Shown here in pieces: positions 1-8,033 of a stretch of 64,000 nucleotides of DNA. Positions within the stretch are counted from its first letter, which is position 1; each line of letters opens with the position of its first letter. Both the position numbers and the translations under genes were made by a program. The notes beneath the pieces were generated by a model. The model searched no databases, was not told the DNA's origin, and saw only the letters and a program-made list of their open reading frames with translations. Source of the stretch: Halomicrobium urmianum (GTDB taxonomy: Archaea; Halobacteriota; Halobacteria; Halobacteriales; Haloarculaceae); the NCBI RefSeq assembly GCF_020217425.1, contig NZ_CP084090.1:806001-870000 (forward strand), given 5' to 3'.

Positions 1-59
1 TGAGGCATAGAACGGGAGTCCACGCGAAAGCCTCGGGGCTTGACCCCGAGGCGATTTAC
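1..59 (+). mobile_element. Remnant right end of an IS1341-type (tnpB) element, cut by the window edge
   Basis: Positions 9-32 are identical (24 nt) to the 3' part of the tnpB gene at 7924..9255 (its positions 8010-8033, opposite strand). After the shared block comes a perfect 8-bp hairpin at 31-51 (loop 39-43) and then TTTAC at 55-59; the intact element also has perfect hairpins here and a TTTAC at its end. In the tnpB reading frame there is a TAG at 8-10, just upstream of the shared block, so this copy looks decayed or frameshifted. The start of the element lies outside the window. Assignment as an IS right end is inferred from the match to the second copy. Confidence 0.62.
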
Positions 60-97
60 CGTTAGCCGTATACGGATCGGCGGCGATACCTCTCGCA

Positions 98-2203
98 ATG
101 GGACCGTCCGACTCGGCGCCGGTGGGCCGGGACGACGTCCGGCACCTCTTCTCGCGGGTAGAGGAACCCGGCACGCCGTACACGACGACCGAAGTGGCGG
201 AGCGGCTGCGATGTCGGCCGGAGGCGGCCGATCGGACCCTGTCGGCGCTCGCGGACCGCGGCGAGCTGCGGAGCAGAGAGACCGACGACGGCAACCGCCT
301 CTGGTGGCAGCCGATCGAGGACCCGGACGTGGCCGAGGGGGAGCCCCGGCTTCGGGAGTTCGGCGCCTTCGTGAGCGCCGTCGAGGACTACGCCATCTTC
401 ATGCTCGATCCCGACGGCACCGTCGCCAGCTGGAACCAGGGCGCCAGGCGGATCAAGGGGTACGAAGAGGAGGACATCGTCGGCCAGCACTTCTCGACGT
501 TCTACACCGAGGAGGACAGAGCCGAAGACGTGCCGGAGGCGAACATCAAAAAGGCCGCCGAGCGGGGCCGCGTCGAGGACGAGGGGTGGCGCGTCCGCGC
601 CGACGGGTCGCGGTTCTGGGCGAACGTCGTCATCACCGCCATCTACGACGTCGACGGCACGCTCCAGGGGTTTACCAAGGTCACCCGCGACATGACCGAG
701 CAGCGGGAGTACGAGCTCCAGCTCCGCAAGGAGCGGGATCTGACCGAGCAGATCTTCGAGACCGTCCCCGTCAGCGTCTGCGTGATCGACGCCGACGGAA
801 CCTTCCTGCGGGCCAACCAGCGGGCGCTCGACCTCCTCGACGTCGATCAGGCCGGCCTGGGGGAGCAGTCGATCGACGACTGGGGCCTGTACGACGGCGA
901 GGGCGAGCGGGTGCCGGTCGAGCAGCGGCCGTGGTCGCGGGTCGCGGAGACGGGACGGCCCGTCTACGACGTCCAGTGTCGGTCCACCCGCGAGCCCGGC
1001 GGTCAGTGGTACTCGGTCAACGCGGCGCCGCTGGAGGGCGACCTCTCCGGGGACGCCGACATCGTGGTCGTCATCGAGGACATCACCGACCAGAAGGAGC
1101 GCGAACAGCAGCTCGAACAGCGGAAGACGGAACTGGAGACCGAACTGAGCGGCATCCTGGGGCGCATCTCCGACGCCTTCTTCGCGCTCGACGAGGAGTG
1201 GCAGTTCACCCACCTCAACGAACACGCGGCGGAGCTGTTCCGGCACTCCGAGGACGACCTCACCGGGCGGTCCTTCTGGGAGGTGTTTCCGGAGTGGTCC
1301 GACGGGCAGCTCTGGGAGCGGTTCCACGAGGCGATGGACACGCAGGAGCCCGCCAGCTTCGAGCTGTACGACGAGGAGCTGGACGTGTGGCTCGAGTACA
1401 ACGTCTACCCCTCCGAGACGGGGCTGTCCATCTACGCCCACGACATCACCGACCGCCGGGAGTACCAGCGCCGGCTCGAGGAGTCCAACGAGCGACTCGA
1501 ACAGTTCGCGTACGCCGCCTCCCACGACCTCCAGGAGCCCCTTCGAATGGTCTCCAGCTACCTCCAGCTGATCGAGCGCCGCTACGCGGCGGAACTGGGC
1601 GACGAGGGCCGGGAGTTCATCGAGTTCGCGGTCGACGGCGCCGACCGCATGCGCGACATGATCGACGGCCTCCTCGCGTACTCCCGGGTCGAGACGCGCG
1701 GCGAGCCGTTCGAGCCAGTGGACCTCGACGACGTCCTCGCGGACGTGCGCGAGGACCTTCAGATGAAGGTCGCCGAGAGCGACGCCGAGATCACCGTCGG
1801 GACGCTGCCGACCGTCGAGGGCGACCGCGGCCAGCTGCGGCAGGTGCTCCAGAACCTGATCGACAACGCCATCGAGTACAGCGGCGACGCGCCGCCACGC
1901 GTCCACGTCGACGCGGAGCGCGTGGCGCGAGGCGCCTCGAATCGGAGCGGCGACGCCGCGGAGAGCGGCGGTGAGTGGGTCGTCTCGATCAGCGACGAGG
2001 GGATCGGCATCGACTCCGACAACGCCAACCGCGTCTTCGAGGTGTTCCAGCGCCTCCACACCCACGAGGAGCACGACGGGACCGGCATCGGGCTGGCGCT
2101 GTGCGAGCGCATCGTCGAGCGCCACGGCGGCGAGATCTGGGTCGACTCCGAGCGCGGCGAGGGCTCGACGTTCTCGTTCACGCTGCCAGCCGTCGGCGAG
2201 TGA
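98..2203 (+). CDS. Multi-PAS sensor histidine kinase with N-terminal winged helix
   Basis: A 701-aa protein with no obvious membrane segment, so probably a cytoplasmic sensor. Residues about 10-72 look like a winged-helix domain (TTTEVAERL, then a basic turn ending in WWQP). Three PAS/PAC-like domains follow (about 85-200, 212-340, 350-470), the first two closing in DMTEQ and DITDQ. The HisKA dimerisation helix carries the phospho-acceptor His476 (ASHDLQEP), followed by an ATPase domain with the N box NLIDNAIEYS, DEGIGID and GTGIGLAL. It autophosphorylates and would pass phosphate to an unidentified response regulator; no receiver gene is adjacent. The first ATG sits 38 nt after the IS remnant. 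The kinase core is closely similar to the one at 39270..40835. Confidence 0.93.
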   Translation: MGPSDSAPVGRDDVRHLFSRVEEPGTPYTTTEVAERLRCRPEAADRTLSALADRGELRSRETDDGNRLWWQPIEDPDVAEGEPRLREFGAFVSAVEDYAIFMLDPDGTVASWNQGARRIKGYEEEDIVGQHFSTFYTEEDRAEDVPEANIKKAAERGRVEDEGWRVRADGSRFWANVVITAIYDVDGTLQGFTKVTRDMTEQREYELQLRKERDLTEQIFETVPVSVCVIDADGTFLRANQRALDLLDVDQAGLGEQSIDDWGLYDGEGERVPVEQRPWSRVAETGRPVYDVQCRSTREPGGQWYSVNAAPLEGDLSGDADIVVVIEDITDQKEREQQLEQRKTELETELSGILGRISDAFFALDEEWQFTHLNEHAAELFRHSEDDLTGRSFWEVFPEWSDGQLWERFHEAMDTQEPASFELYDEELDVWLEYNVYPSETGLSIYAHDITDRREYQRRLEESNERLEQFAYAASHDLQEPLRMVSSYLQLIERRYAAELGDEGREFIEFAVDGADRMRDMIDGLLAYSRVETRGEPFEPVDLDDVLADVREDLQMKVAESDAEITVGTLPTVEGDRGQLRQVLQNLIDNAIEYSGDAPPRVHVDAERVARGASNRSGDAAESGGEWVVSISDEGIGIDSDNANRVFEVFQRLHTHEEHDGTGIGLALCERIVERHGGEIWVDSERGEGSTFSFTLPAVGE

Positions 2204-2271
2204 CGGGGCCGGCTTCACGTCCCCGTCCGTCCCCTATTCGAGAGTACGACGACGGTCGCGCGCTGCAGCGT

Positions 2272-2357
2272 CTCTAGTAGAAAGTGAACGCACTGACACA
2301 CTCGAAGGGTACTCGGGGTATCCTTCGAGGTGTCGGTAGTTTCGATTTCTGCTCTAG
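2272..2357. repeat. Palindromic 86-bp element, copy 1
   Basis: An imperfect inverted repeat starting CTCTAGTAGAAAGTGAAC and ending TTCGATTTCTGCTCTAG. The centre holds the arms CACACTCGAAGGGTAC and the matching ATCCTTCGAGGTGT. It belongs to a family with copies at 31512..31596 and 32285..32370. The right terminal CTAG supplies the TAG stop codon of the MFS gene on the minus strand (2354-2356). It sits between two gene 3' ends (kinase and MFS), so a role as a bidirectional terminator is possible, but three similar copies argue for a dispersed element. Confidence 0.8.
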
Positions 2358-3646
2358 TCCCCGGGCGTCGGCGCGGTGTCGCCGCGGCGCTGGGCTCTGA
2401 TCGTCGTGACGGCGAAGACGCTCGTCGCGAAGGCGATGAAGCCGGCGGCGGCGAGGAAGGAGGCCTCCGGGGAGACGAAGTCCTTGATCAGACCGATCAG
2501 CACCGGGCCCGTGACCTGCCCGACCTTCCACGAGATAGAGCGCAGCGACATGCTGGAGGCGACGGCGTCGTGCGCCTCGCCCTCGCCGACGAACAGGGCC
2601 ATGCTCGCCGGGAGGCGGACGCTGTCGGCCAGCCCGAGGATCGAGAACGCGCCGAACAGGGCGAAGAAGGCGCCGCCCAGAGCCTGCGTGCGCCCGAACG
2701 CCTGGAACTCGATCGGCGTCACCGTCCCCTCGAAGTAGGCCGCCAGCGGGATCAGCGCCGTCCCGACGCCGTAGAGGCCGGCCCCGACGATCACGAACCA
2801 GTGGCGCCGGCCCACCCGGTCGGTCAGGTCGCCGACGTAGCCCTGCGTCAGCGCCTTCGTCAGCTTTCCGCCGGCCATGATCCACCCGATGGCGAAGGCG
2901 TTGATCCCGAACGTCGTCCGGGCGTAGATGGGCAGGAAGATGATCACCGCCATCTTGCCCACGCTGAAGGTCAGCCGGAAGGTCACCAGCGCGCGCAGCA
3001 TCGGCCGGCCCAGCAGGGCCCGGAACGTCTCGACGCCCCCGGCGTCCTCGGGGTCCTTCTGCCCGCCGGGGTCGTCCCGGAGGAAGGCCCACACCAGCGC
3101 GAACGCGACGAGCGTCACCCCGCTCAGGACGGCGTAAGTGGTCGTGAACCCGTGGGCGTACAGCAGGTACCCGCCGACGACGTCGCCGGCGAGCGAGGAG
3201 ATGGAGCCGAACTGGTTGTACGAGCCCAGCCACTGGCCGCGCCGGCCGTCCGGGCTGATCTCGCCGACGACGGTCGATCCGGTGACCCACAGGAGCGACG
3301 CGCCGAGGCCCTGGAGCATCCGCACGACGACGACGTGGACGGCGCTGTCGACGAGCAGGAAGCCGGCGAACACGCAGACGTTGACCAGGAAGCCCACCAG
3401 GAGGTACCGCTTCGAGTTGCCCACGTCGATCCGGCGGCCCAGCGGCAGGACCACGACGAGCTGGACGACGGCGAAGGCCGTCCCGAACAGCCCCTCGACG
3501 AAGCCGGTCGTGCCGAACAGGTCGGCGTACAGCGCCAGCGCGATGATGATAGTCGAGTACGCCTGGCTACGGGCGAAGGCAGTGCCGGCGAGGGCCGCGA
3601 ACTCGCGGTCGCGCAGGAGGCCGATGGAGCCGCCGACGCGGGCCAC
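2354..3646 (-). CDS. Major facilitator superfamily transporter
   Basis: 430 aa with about twelve hydrophobic segments and a loop near the middle (around residues 190-215). The inter-helix motif 'GDLTDRVGRR' in the second half matches the MFS loop signature. The substrate cannot be read from the sequence; drug or sugar efflux and organic-anion uptake are all possible. The gene is divergent from the second MFS gene (3805..5076), with the intergenic region 3647-3804 between them. The stop codon falls inside the end of palindromic element copy 1, so the C-terminus may have been set by that insertion. Confidence 0.85.
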   Translation of the reverse strand: MARVGGSIGLLRDREFAALAGTAFARSQAYSTIIIALALYADLFGTTGFVEGLFGTAFAVVQLVVVLPLGRRIDVGNSKRYLLVGFLVNVCVFAGFLLVDSAVHVVVVRMLQGLGASLLWVTGSTVVGEISPDGRRGQWLGSYNQFGSISSLAGDVVGGYLLYAHGFTTTYAVLSGVTLVAFALVWAFLRDDPGGQKDPEDAGGVETFRALLGRPMLRALVTFRLTFSVGKMAVIIFLPIYARTTFGINAFAIGWIMAGGKLTKALTQGYVGDLTDRVGRRHWFVIVGAGLYGVGTALIPLAAYFEGTVTPIEFQAFGRTQALGGAFFALFGAFSILGLADSVRLPASMALFVGEGEAHDAVASSMSLRSISWKVGQVTGPVLIGLIKDFVSPEASFLAAAGFIAFATSVFAVTTIRAQRRGDTAPTPGD

Positions 3647-3804
3647 TCAGCGCATCACCACGCCTAGAGAGGAGCGCAACGCCGCAAAAACCGCTCGGTC
3701 CCGGCATCCTTCGTTGGGGAACGGGGCGGCTACTTTTATTACTGGTAGCAATTCGGGCCCCCGAACTATCCGCCGGTACCCAAACCGACTGGTTGCCCCC
3801 ACCC

Positions 3805-5076
3805 ATGTACCCGACGATGCCCGGGACGAGAGCGTCGCTGGCCGCCGTCAGGGAGGCGCCGCGTTCGACAGTGGTGGTCGTCGGCGCGATCAGCGGCTCG
3901 CAGTTCGTCAACCACGCCTACCTCACGCTCTTCCCGCCGATCCTCGCCGTCCTCGAGGGGGACTTCGGCGTCGGTCTGGGTCTGCTCGGCGTGGCGCTGG
4001 GCGTCCAGGGGGCGACGAACACGCTCTTCCAGCTGCCCTTCGGCCACCTCGCCGACCGCTACGACCGGACGCTCGCGCTGGGACTGTCGTCGCTGCTCGG
4101 TGCCGTGGGCGTCCTCGCGACCGCCGTCGCTCCGGACTACGCCTGGTTCCTCGTCGGCCAGGCCGTCGTGGGAATCGGCGTCGCCGGCCACCACCCCGCC
4201 CACTACCCGCTCATCTCCGACGCGACCCCGGAGGACCTGCTCGGGCGCGCGTTCAGCGTCTACGGCTTCGGCGGGTCGCTGGGCTTCGCGGCCCCGCCCG
4301 TCATCCTGGGAAGCCTCGTCGCGACCGGCCGCTCCTGGCGACTCGGCGTCGGCGCCATCGGCGTCGTCGGCCTCCTGTACGCGGCGGGGATCACGCTGCT
4401 GTTCGCCCGCGGCGTGACCGACGACGTGACCGCGCCGAACGTCGATCCGGCCGCCAACGGCGGCGGTGAGGCCCCGTGGATCGAGCGCGCCCGGTCCTAC
4501 GTCCGCGACCTCCTCGCGTCGCCGGGGATCCTCGCGCTCGCGCTGCTCGCGCTCGTGGGCTCGACGGCCAACTGGGGGTTCACCTCGTACGTCGTCGTCT
4601 TCCTCACCGACGGCTACGGCCTCTCGCTGTCGCTGGCGAACTACGCGCTGACGGGCGCGTTCGTCGCGGGCGCGCTCGCCGTCTTCCTCGGCGGCCACTT
4701 CACCGACCGGCGGGCGCCCGGTCCCGTCATCCTCTGGAGCTTCGGGCTCCTCACCGTTCTGTTCGCCCTGCTCGCGACGGGCCTGCTCCCGCCGCTGGCC
4801 GCGGCCGGTCTGGTCCTCGCCATCGGCGGCACGCGCGCCGTCGCCGGCCCCGCCCGGTCGAAGCTCACCGACGCCCTCTCCGAGAGCGGCGCGACGGGGA
4901 CGAACTTCGCCGTCATCACCGTCGGGACGATGCTCGGCAACGCCGTCGCGCCCCCGGTCTTCGGGACCGTCATCGAGCGGTTCGGTCCCAGCGTCGCCTT
5001 CGCCGGCATCGCCGGGGTCTCCGTGCTGGCAGTCGCCGTCACGGTCTGGCTCGTCCGCCGGTTCGACGAGGCCTGA
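3805..5076 (+). CDS. MFS transporter, Fsr-like
   Basis: 423 aa from the ATG at 3805 (an in-frame TTG at 3793 and ATG at 3817 are alternatives). About twelve membrane helices. The motif GHLADRYDR after helix 2 is the MFS loop signature, and GHHPAHYPLIS in helix 4-5 resembles the GHPA motif of fosmidomycin-resistance-type (Fsr) carriers. That suggests an efflux pump, but the substrate is unknown. An AT-rich TATA-like stretch (3730-3741) lies about 65 nt upstream, so a short leader is likely. It is divergent from the MFS gene at 2354..3646. Confidence 0.87.
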   Translation: MYPTMPGTRASLAAVREAPRSTVVVVGAISGSQFVNHAYLTLFPPILAVLEGDFGVGLGLLGVALGVQGATNTLFQLPFGHLADRYDRTLALGLSSLLGAVGVLATAVAPDYAWFLVGQAVVGIGVAGHHPAHYPLISDATPEDLLGRAFSVYGFGGSLGFAAPPVILGSLVATGRSWRLGVGAIGVVGLLYAAGITLLFARGVTDDVTAPNVDPAANGGGEAPWIERARSYVRDLLASPGILALALLALVGSTANWGFTSYVVVFLTDGYGLSLSLANYALTGAFVAGALAVFLGGHFTDRRAPGPVILWSFGLLTVLFALLATGLLPPLAAAGLVLAIGGTRAVAGPARSKLTDALSESGATGTNFAVITVGTMLGNAVAPPVFGTVIERFGPSVAFAGIAGVSVLAVAVTVWLVRRFDEA

Positions 5077-5134
5077 GGGCGGTCGCCGGGCCCCGCGCAC
5101 GAACGCATTTGTGTTAGCGATTCAAAATGTTCGT

Positions 5135-5290
5135 ATGGACTACGCCGACTACGTGGACGAGGTCAGCCCGACGGCGATGATCGTCTTCGGACTCATCCTG
5201 TTCCTGATCCCCGAACCCGCAAGCTCCGCGCTCGGTGCGGGTCTGATGGTGCTCGGCGGCGCGTGGCTGTTCTACGAGTGGAACAGGTAG
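5135..5290 (+). CDS. Small two-helix membrane protein
   Basis: 51 aa starting MDYADYVDEVSPTAMIVFG and ending FYEWNR. There are two hydrophobic stretches (about residues 14-26 and 32-47) separated by a Pro-Glu-Pro turn, so a helical hairpin is likely. The composition and short acidic head match the small membrane proteins common in haloarchaea. No function can be assigned. The start at 5135 gives this reading frame; the ATG at 5127 is out of frame with it. It follows the Fsr-like MFS gene by 58 nt and may be co-transcribed. Confidence 0.6.
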   Translation: MDYADYVDEVSPTAMIVFGLILFLIPEPASSALGAGLMVLGGAWLFYEWNR

Positions 5291-5352
5291 CCGCTGACCG
5301 TCGGTCGCGCGTCTGACGTAGGCCTTTGTGGCCGTAGTTCCAGGGCAGGGGT

Positions 5353-5838
5353 ATGAGCAGCGACGCGCGGACGGGCTCGCGGGAGGGGGACGCCCGAGGA
5401 GACGCGCCAGCGAACGGAGACGGCGACGGGGTGCCGGCACGGTCGTGTTCGTTCTGCGGAACCGCGACGCGGTCTCCGCTCGCGCTCCAGTGGTACGACC
5501 GCCCGGACGTCGACCGGCCCGCTGGCGTCCCAGACCACGGCGGGCTGGACCTCTGCCGGGACTGCGCCGACGAGGTGGTCGAACTGCTGTCGACCTGGAC
5601 CGCGCTCGGGGCACCGCCCGTCAACGCCGACGCGCCCATCGCCGACGGCTACCGCCGCGTCGCCGACGCGTGTAGCTTCTGCGACGACCCGCTCGACGAG
5701 GGCGCGGCCGGCGTCGAGTGGTACGGGGTGGCCCGCGACGCCGACGCCGCGCCCGAGTACGCCAACTACGCGCTGTGCGAGGGATGCCGGACCGTCACCG
5801 GTCGGTTTCTGCAACACGTCCGCGACGACTGTCAGTGA
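5353..5838 (+). CDS. Double CxxC zinc-ribbon protein, function unknown
   Basis: 161 aa. A disordered, Gly/Asp-rich N-terminus of about 30 residues leads into two similar modules: CSFCG...LCRDCADE and CSFC...LCEGCRTV. Each module has two CxxC pairs about 35-40 residues apart and a conserved QWYDR/EWYGV segment between them, so the protein looks like an internal duplication with one zinc site per repeat. Metal binding is inferred from the cysteine pattern. It may bind nucleic acid or protein; neighbours give no hint. Confidence 0.7.
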   Translation: MSSDARTGSREGDARGDAPANGDGDGVPARSCSFCGTATRSPLALQWYDRPDVDRPAGVPDHGGLDLCRDCADEVVELLSTWTALGAPPVNADAPIADGYRRVADACSFCDDPLDEGAAGVEWYGVARDADAAPEYANYALCEGCRTVTGRFLQHVRDDCQ

Positions 5839-5856
5839 GCGGCGACGGCCGCGTCG

Positions 5857-6261
5857 TCACCGGTCGGCGGTGACGTCGAGGTGCTCCTCGTACGCGTCCG
5901 CCACGGGTTCCGGGACCCGGTAGCTCTGCCACTCCGCCAGCGCCGTCGCCGCGAGGAAGCACAGGACGAACCCCGCCGCGACGGTCTTCGAATCGCCCGG
6001 GTCGAGCGTATCGAGCGTCCGGTGGAACCAGAACAGGTCCGTCAGGGGCGACGTCTGGTGGATGTCGCGTAATCGATCCGCGGCGACCGGGCTCACCCAG
6101 TGGAAGTCCGGCACCATCGCCCACCCGCCGCCAGCGAGGACCAGCGTCCGGGGAAACCGGACGTTCGGGATCAGGAAGGCGACCGCGAGGGTCGTCAGCC
6201 CCGCCCCGAGCGCGAAGTGCGCGATGGCCATCGACATGCTTCGATGCTCCGCCCACTGCAT
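5857..6261 (-). CDS. Small membrane protein, possibly metal-dependent hydrolase-like
   Basis: About 134 aa from the ATG at 6261; a GTG at 6276 and ATGs at 6237 and 6231 are in-frame alternatives. The N-terminal helix AIAHFALGAGLTTL contains a membrane-embedded His, followed by PDFHW and FWFHRTLD. This pattern of His/Asp near helix ends resembles the membrane-bound YdjM/DUF457 group of predicted metal-dependent hydrolases, but the match is weak. A third hydrophobic segment lies near residue 100. It is convergent with the zinc-ribbon gene. Confidence 0.55.
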   Translation of the reverse strand: MQWAEHRSMSMAIAHFALGAGLTTLAVAFLIPNVRFPRTLVLAGGGWAMVPDFHWVSPVAADRLRDIHQTSPLTDLFWFHRTLDTLDPGDSKTVAAGFVLCFLAATALAEWQSYRVPEPVADAYEEHLDVTADR

Positions 6262-6386
6262 CTTAGTCGTACTCACTGCCCCGCCATCGAGACGCCGGAG
6301 CTCCCCGGGCTCCGTGCGGGATGCCGAGTGGTCTCCGAAGCGGATCGTCCGCAGTACTATGGTAGGGGCCCCCGTACCGTCGGGTA

Positions 6387-6812
6387 ATGACGGGAGCGGT
6401 CCACGACACGTACGTCGCCGCCCTGCAGCACGGCAGCGCGGCCCTGCCGGAGGGGACGCGGAAGGTCGGCGTCGTCCGCAAGCCGACCTCGTGGTTCCAC
6501 GGGGTCGTTGACGAGAACCGGCCGGAACTGGGGCCGCCGGCGGACCTGCTGGCGGAGTTCCAGAGTCGGGAGGAGGCGTTCAAGGCACAGGGAATGTGCG
6601 ACGAGGGGGCGCACAACGCCACCTGGGAGGTGGTGGCCTTCGAGGAACGCTACCGGGAGCACCTGGAGAGCGAGGCGGCGCGGGCGGCGGTCGAGGACCT
6701 GCTGGACCTGCTGGAGGCGGGGACTGACGTGGCGCTGGTCTGCTACGAGAACACGGACCAGAAGCGGTGTCACCGGACGGCGTTGCGCGAGCATCTCGAA
6801 GCGCGCCTGTAG
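6387..6812 (+). CDS. DUF488 family protein
   Basis: 141 aa. The C-terminal signature VALVCYENTDQKRCHRTAL, with Cys and His in the order C-x-E-N...C-H-R, is the hallmark of DUF488. The N-terminal part (KVGVVRKPTSWFHG) matches the family's first strand. The biochemical role of DUF488 is not established; a conserved Cys/His pair suggests a catalytic or metal site. The gene stands alone, 92 nt ahead of the aldo/keto reductase. Confidence 0.75.
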   Translation: MTGAVHDTYVAALQHGSAALPEGTRKVGVVRKPTSWFHGVVDENRPELGPPADLLAEFQSREEAFKAQGMCDEGAHNATWEVVAFEERYREHLESEAARAAVEDLLDLLEAGTDVALVCYENTDQKRCHRTALREHLEARL

Positions 6813-6874
6813 CGCGCGGTCACACGGTTTCCTCTCGCGCTCCGTCCCGAGCCTGTCCCTGACCCTGAAAAACC

Positions 6875-6883
6875 GTTATACAC
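6875..6883 (+). promoter_or_regulatory. TATA-like box for the aldo/keto reductase gene
   Basis: GTTATACAC lies 22-30 nt ahead of the ATG at 6905, after an A-rich stretch (CTGAAAAACC) that fits a BRE. The spacing implies a leaderless or nearly leaderless transcript. Confidence 0.6.
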
Positions 6884-6904
6884 CTGCCGGGCGCAGTCGC
6901 CAGT

Positions 6905-7912
6905 ATGGAGTACCGACGACTCGGCGAGACGGGACTGCAGGTCTCCCCGATCTGCTTCGGGACGTGGCGCTTCGGCAAGGAACAGGACGGCGTCGTCGAG
7001 ACGGGCCGCGAGGAGGCCCACGAGCTACTGGACGCCTTCGCCGACCGGGGCGGCAACTTCATCGACACGGCCAACGGCTACGGTGGAGGCGACAGCGAGC
7101 GCTGGATCGGCGACTGGCTCGAGGACCAGGATCGCGAGGACTTCGTGATCGCCTCGAAGTGCTACTGGTCGCAGGTCTCGCGCTTCCAGGAGAACCTCTC
7201 GCGGAAGAACGTCCGCGCCGAGGTCGAGGGGTCGCTGGACCGCCTCGGCACGGACTACCTGGACGTTCTGTACCTGCATCGCTTCGACGACGAGACGCCG
7301 ATCGAGCGGACGCTTCGGACGCTCGACGACCTCGTCAGCGAGGGGAAGGTCCACCACGTCGGCATCTCGACGTGCGACGCCTGGAAGCTCACCAAGGGCC
7401 TCTGGCAGGCCGACGTGAACAACTACGAGGCCTTCACCGTGACCCAGCCGCTGTTCCACGCGGCCTACTACGAGGACGTGAAGGAGTACCTCGACGTCTG
7501 CGCGGACCAGAACATCGCGGTCTGCCCGTACTCGCCGCTGGCCGGCGGCTTCCTCACGGGCAAGTACGAGCGCGCAGGCGACGGCACCTACGACCTCGAC
7601 GCCCCGGAGGGCACGCGGGCCGAACTCGACGACCGCTTCCTAGACTTCTACGTCTCCGAGCGCGGCTGGCACGTCCTCGACGCCGTCCGCGAGGTGGCCG
7701 ACGAGGTCGACGCCACGCCCGCTCAGGTCGCACTGCGCTGGCTGATGGACCAGCCCGACTTCGACTGCGTGCCGATCGTCGGCGCCCGCACCGTCGACCA
7801 GCTCGACGAGAACCTCGGTGCGCTGGACGTCGAGATCTCCGACGAGCAGTTCGACCGCATCTTCGAGGCGCGCTACGACGAGGACGGCTCGCTCTACCAG
7901 ACGAACGCGTAA
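6905..7912 (+). CDS. Aldo/keto reductase
   Basis: 335 aa, a full-length (beta/alpha)8-barrel. The catalytic tetrad is visible as Asp54, Tyr59, Lys85 and His125 (FIDTANGYG, ASKCYW, LYLHRFDD). The C-terminal NADP-binding part contains VPIVGARTVDQLDENL. It reduces aldehydes, ketones or sugars with NAD(P)H; the natural substrate is unknown, and the closest group is the YajO/potassium-channel-beta-like AKRs. The TAA stop at 7910-7912 overlaps the inferred TTTAC right terminus of the downstream IS element, so the last codons may have been altered by insertion. Confidence 0.92.
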   Translation: MEYRRLGETGLQVSPICFGTWRFGKEQDGVVETGREEAHELLDAFADRGGNFIDTANGYGGGDSERWIGDWLEDQDREDFVIASKCYWSQVSRFQENLSRKNVRAEVEGSLDRLGTDYLDVLYLHRFDDETPIERTLRTLDDLVSEGKVHHVGISTCDAWKLTKGLWQADVNNYEAFTVTQPLFHAAYYEDVKEYLDVCADQNIAVCPYSPLAGGFLTGKYERAGDGTYDLDAPEGTRAELDDRFLDFYVSERGWHVLDAVREVADEVDATPAQVALRWLMDQPDFDCVPIVGARTVDQLDENLGALDVEISDEQFDRIFEARYDEDGSLYQTNA

Positions 7913-8033
7913 ACTACCCCTCCCTACTCGCTCACAGCGTCGCCGTTCGCTTCGGTGCGGGTTCCGTCAGACGAGGTCTGACGACGTGCAGACTGTGAGT
8001 CTGCACTGGGGCTTTCGCGTGGACTCCCGTTCT
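7913..8033 (-). ncRNA. Predicted reRNA (omega-RNA) scaffold at the tnpB 3' end
   Basis: The minus strand carries two adjacent perfect hairpins inside the tnpB 3' end: a 9-bp stem with 3-nt loop (7986-8006) and an 8-bp stem with 3-nt loop (7965-7983). They follow the 24-nt block shared with the remnant at 1..59. The guide would be the sequence just outside the element, GCGTTCGTCTGGTAGAGCGA (antisense of 7889-7908, in the aldo/keto reductase gene). RNA identity is inferred from position and structure by analogy with other TnpB systems. Confidence 0.5.

Noticed and set aside
31-51. The perfect hairpin near the window start as a simple transcription terminator.
   Set aside because: The flanking 24-nt match to the tnpB right end gives a better explanation; no T-run follows the stem.
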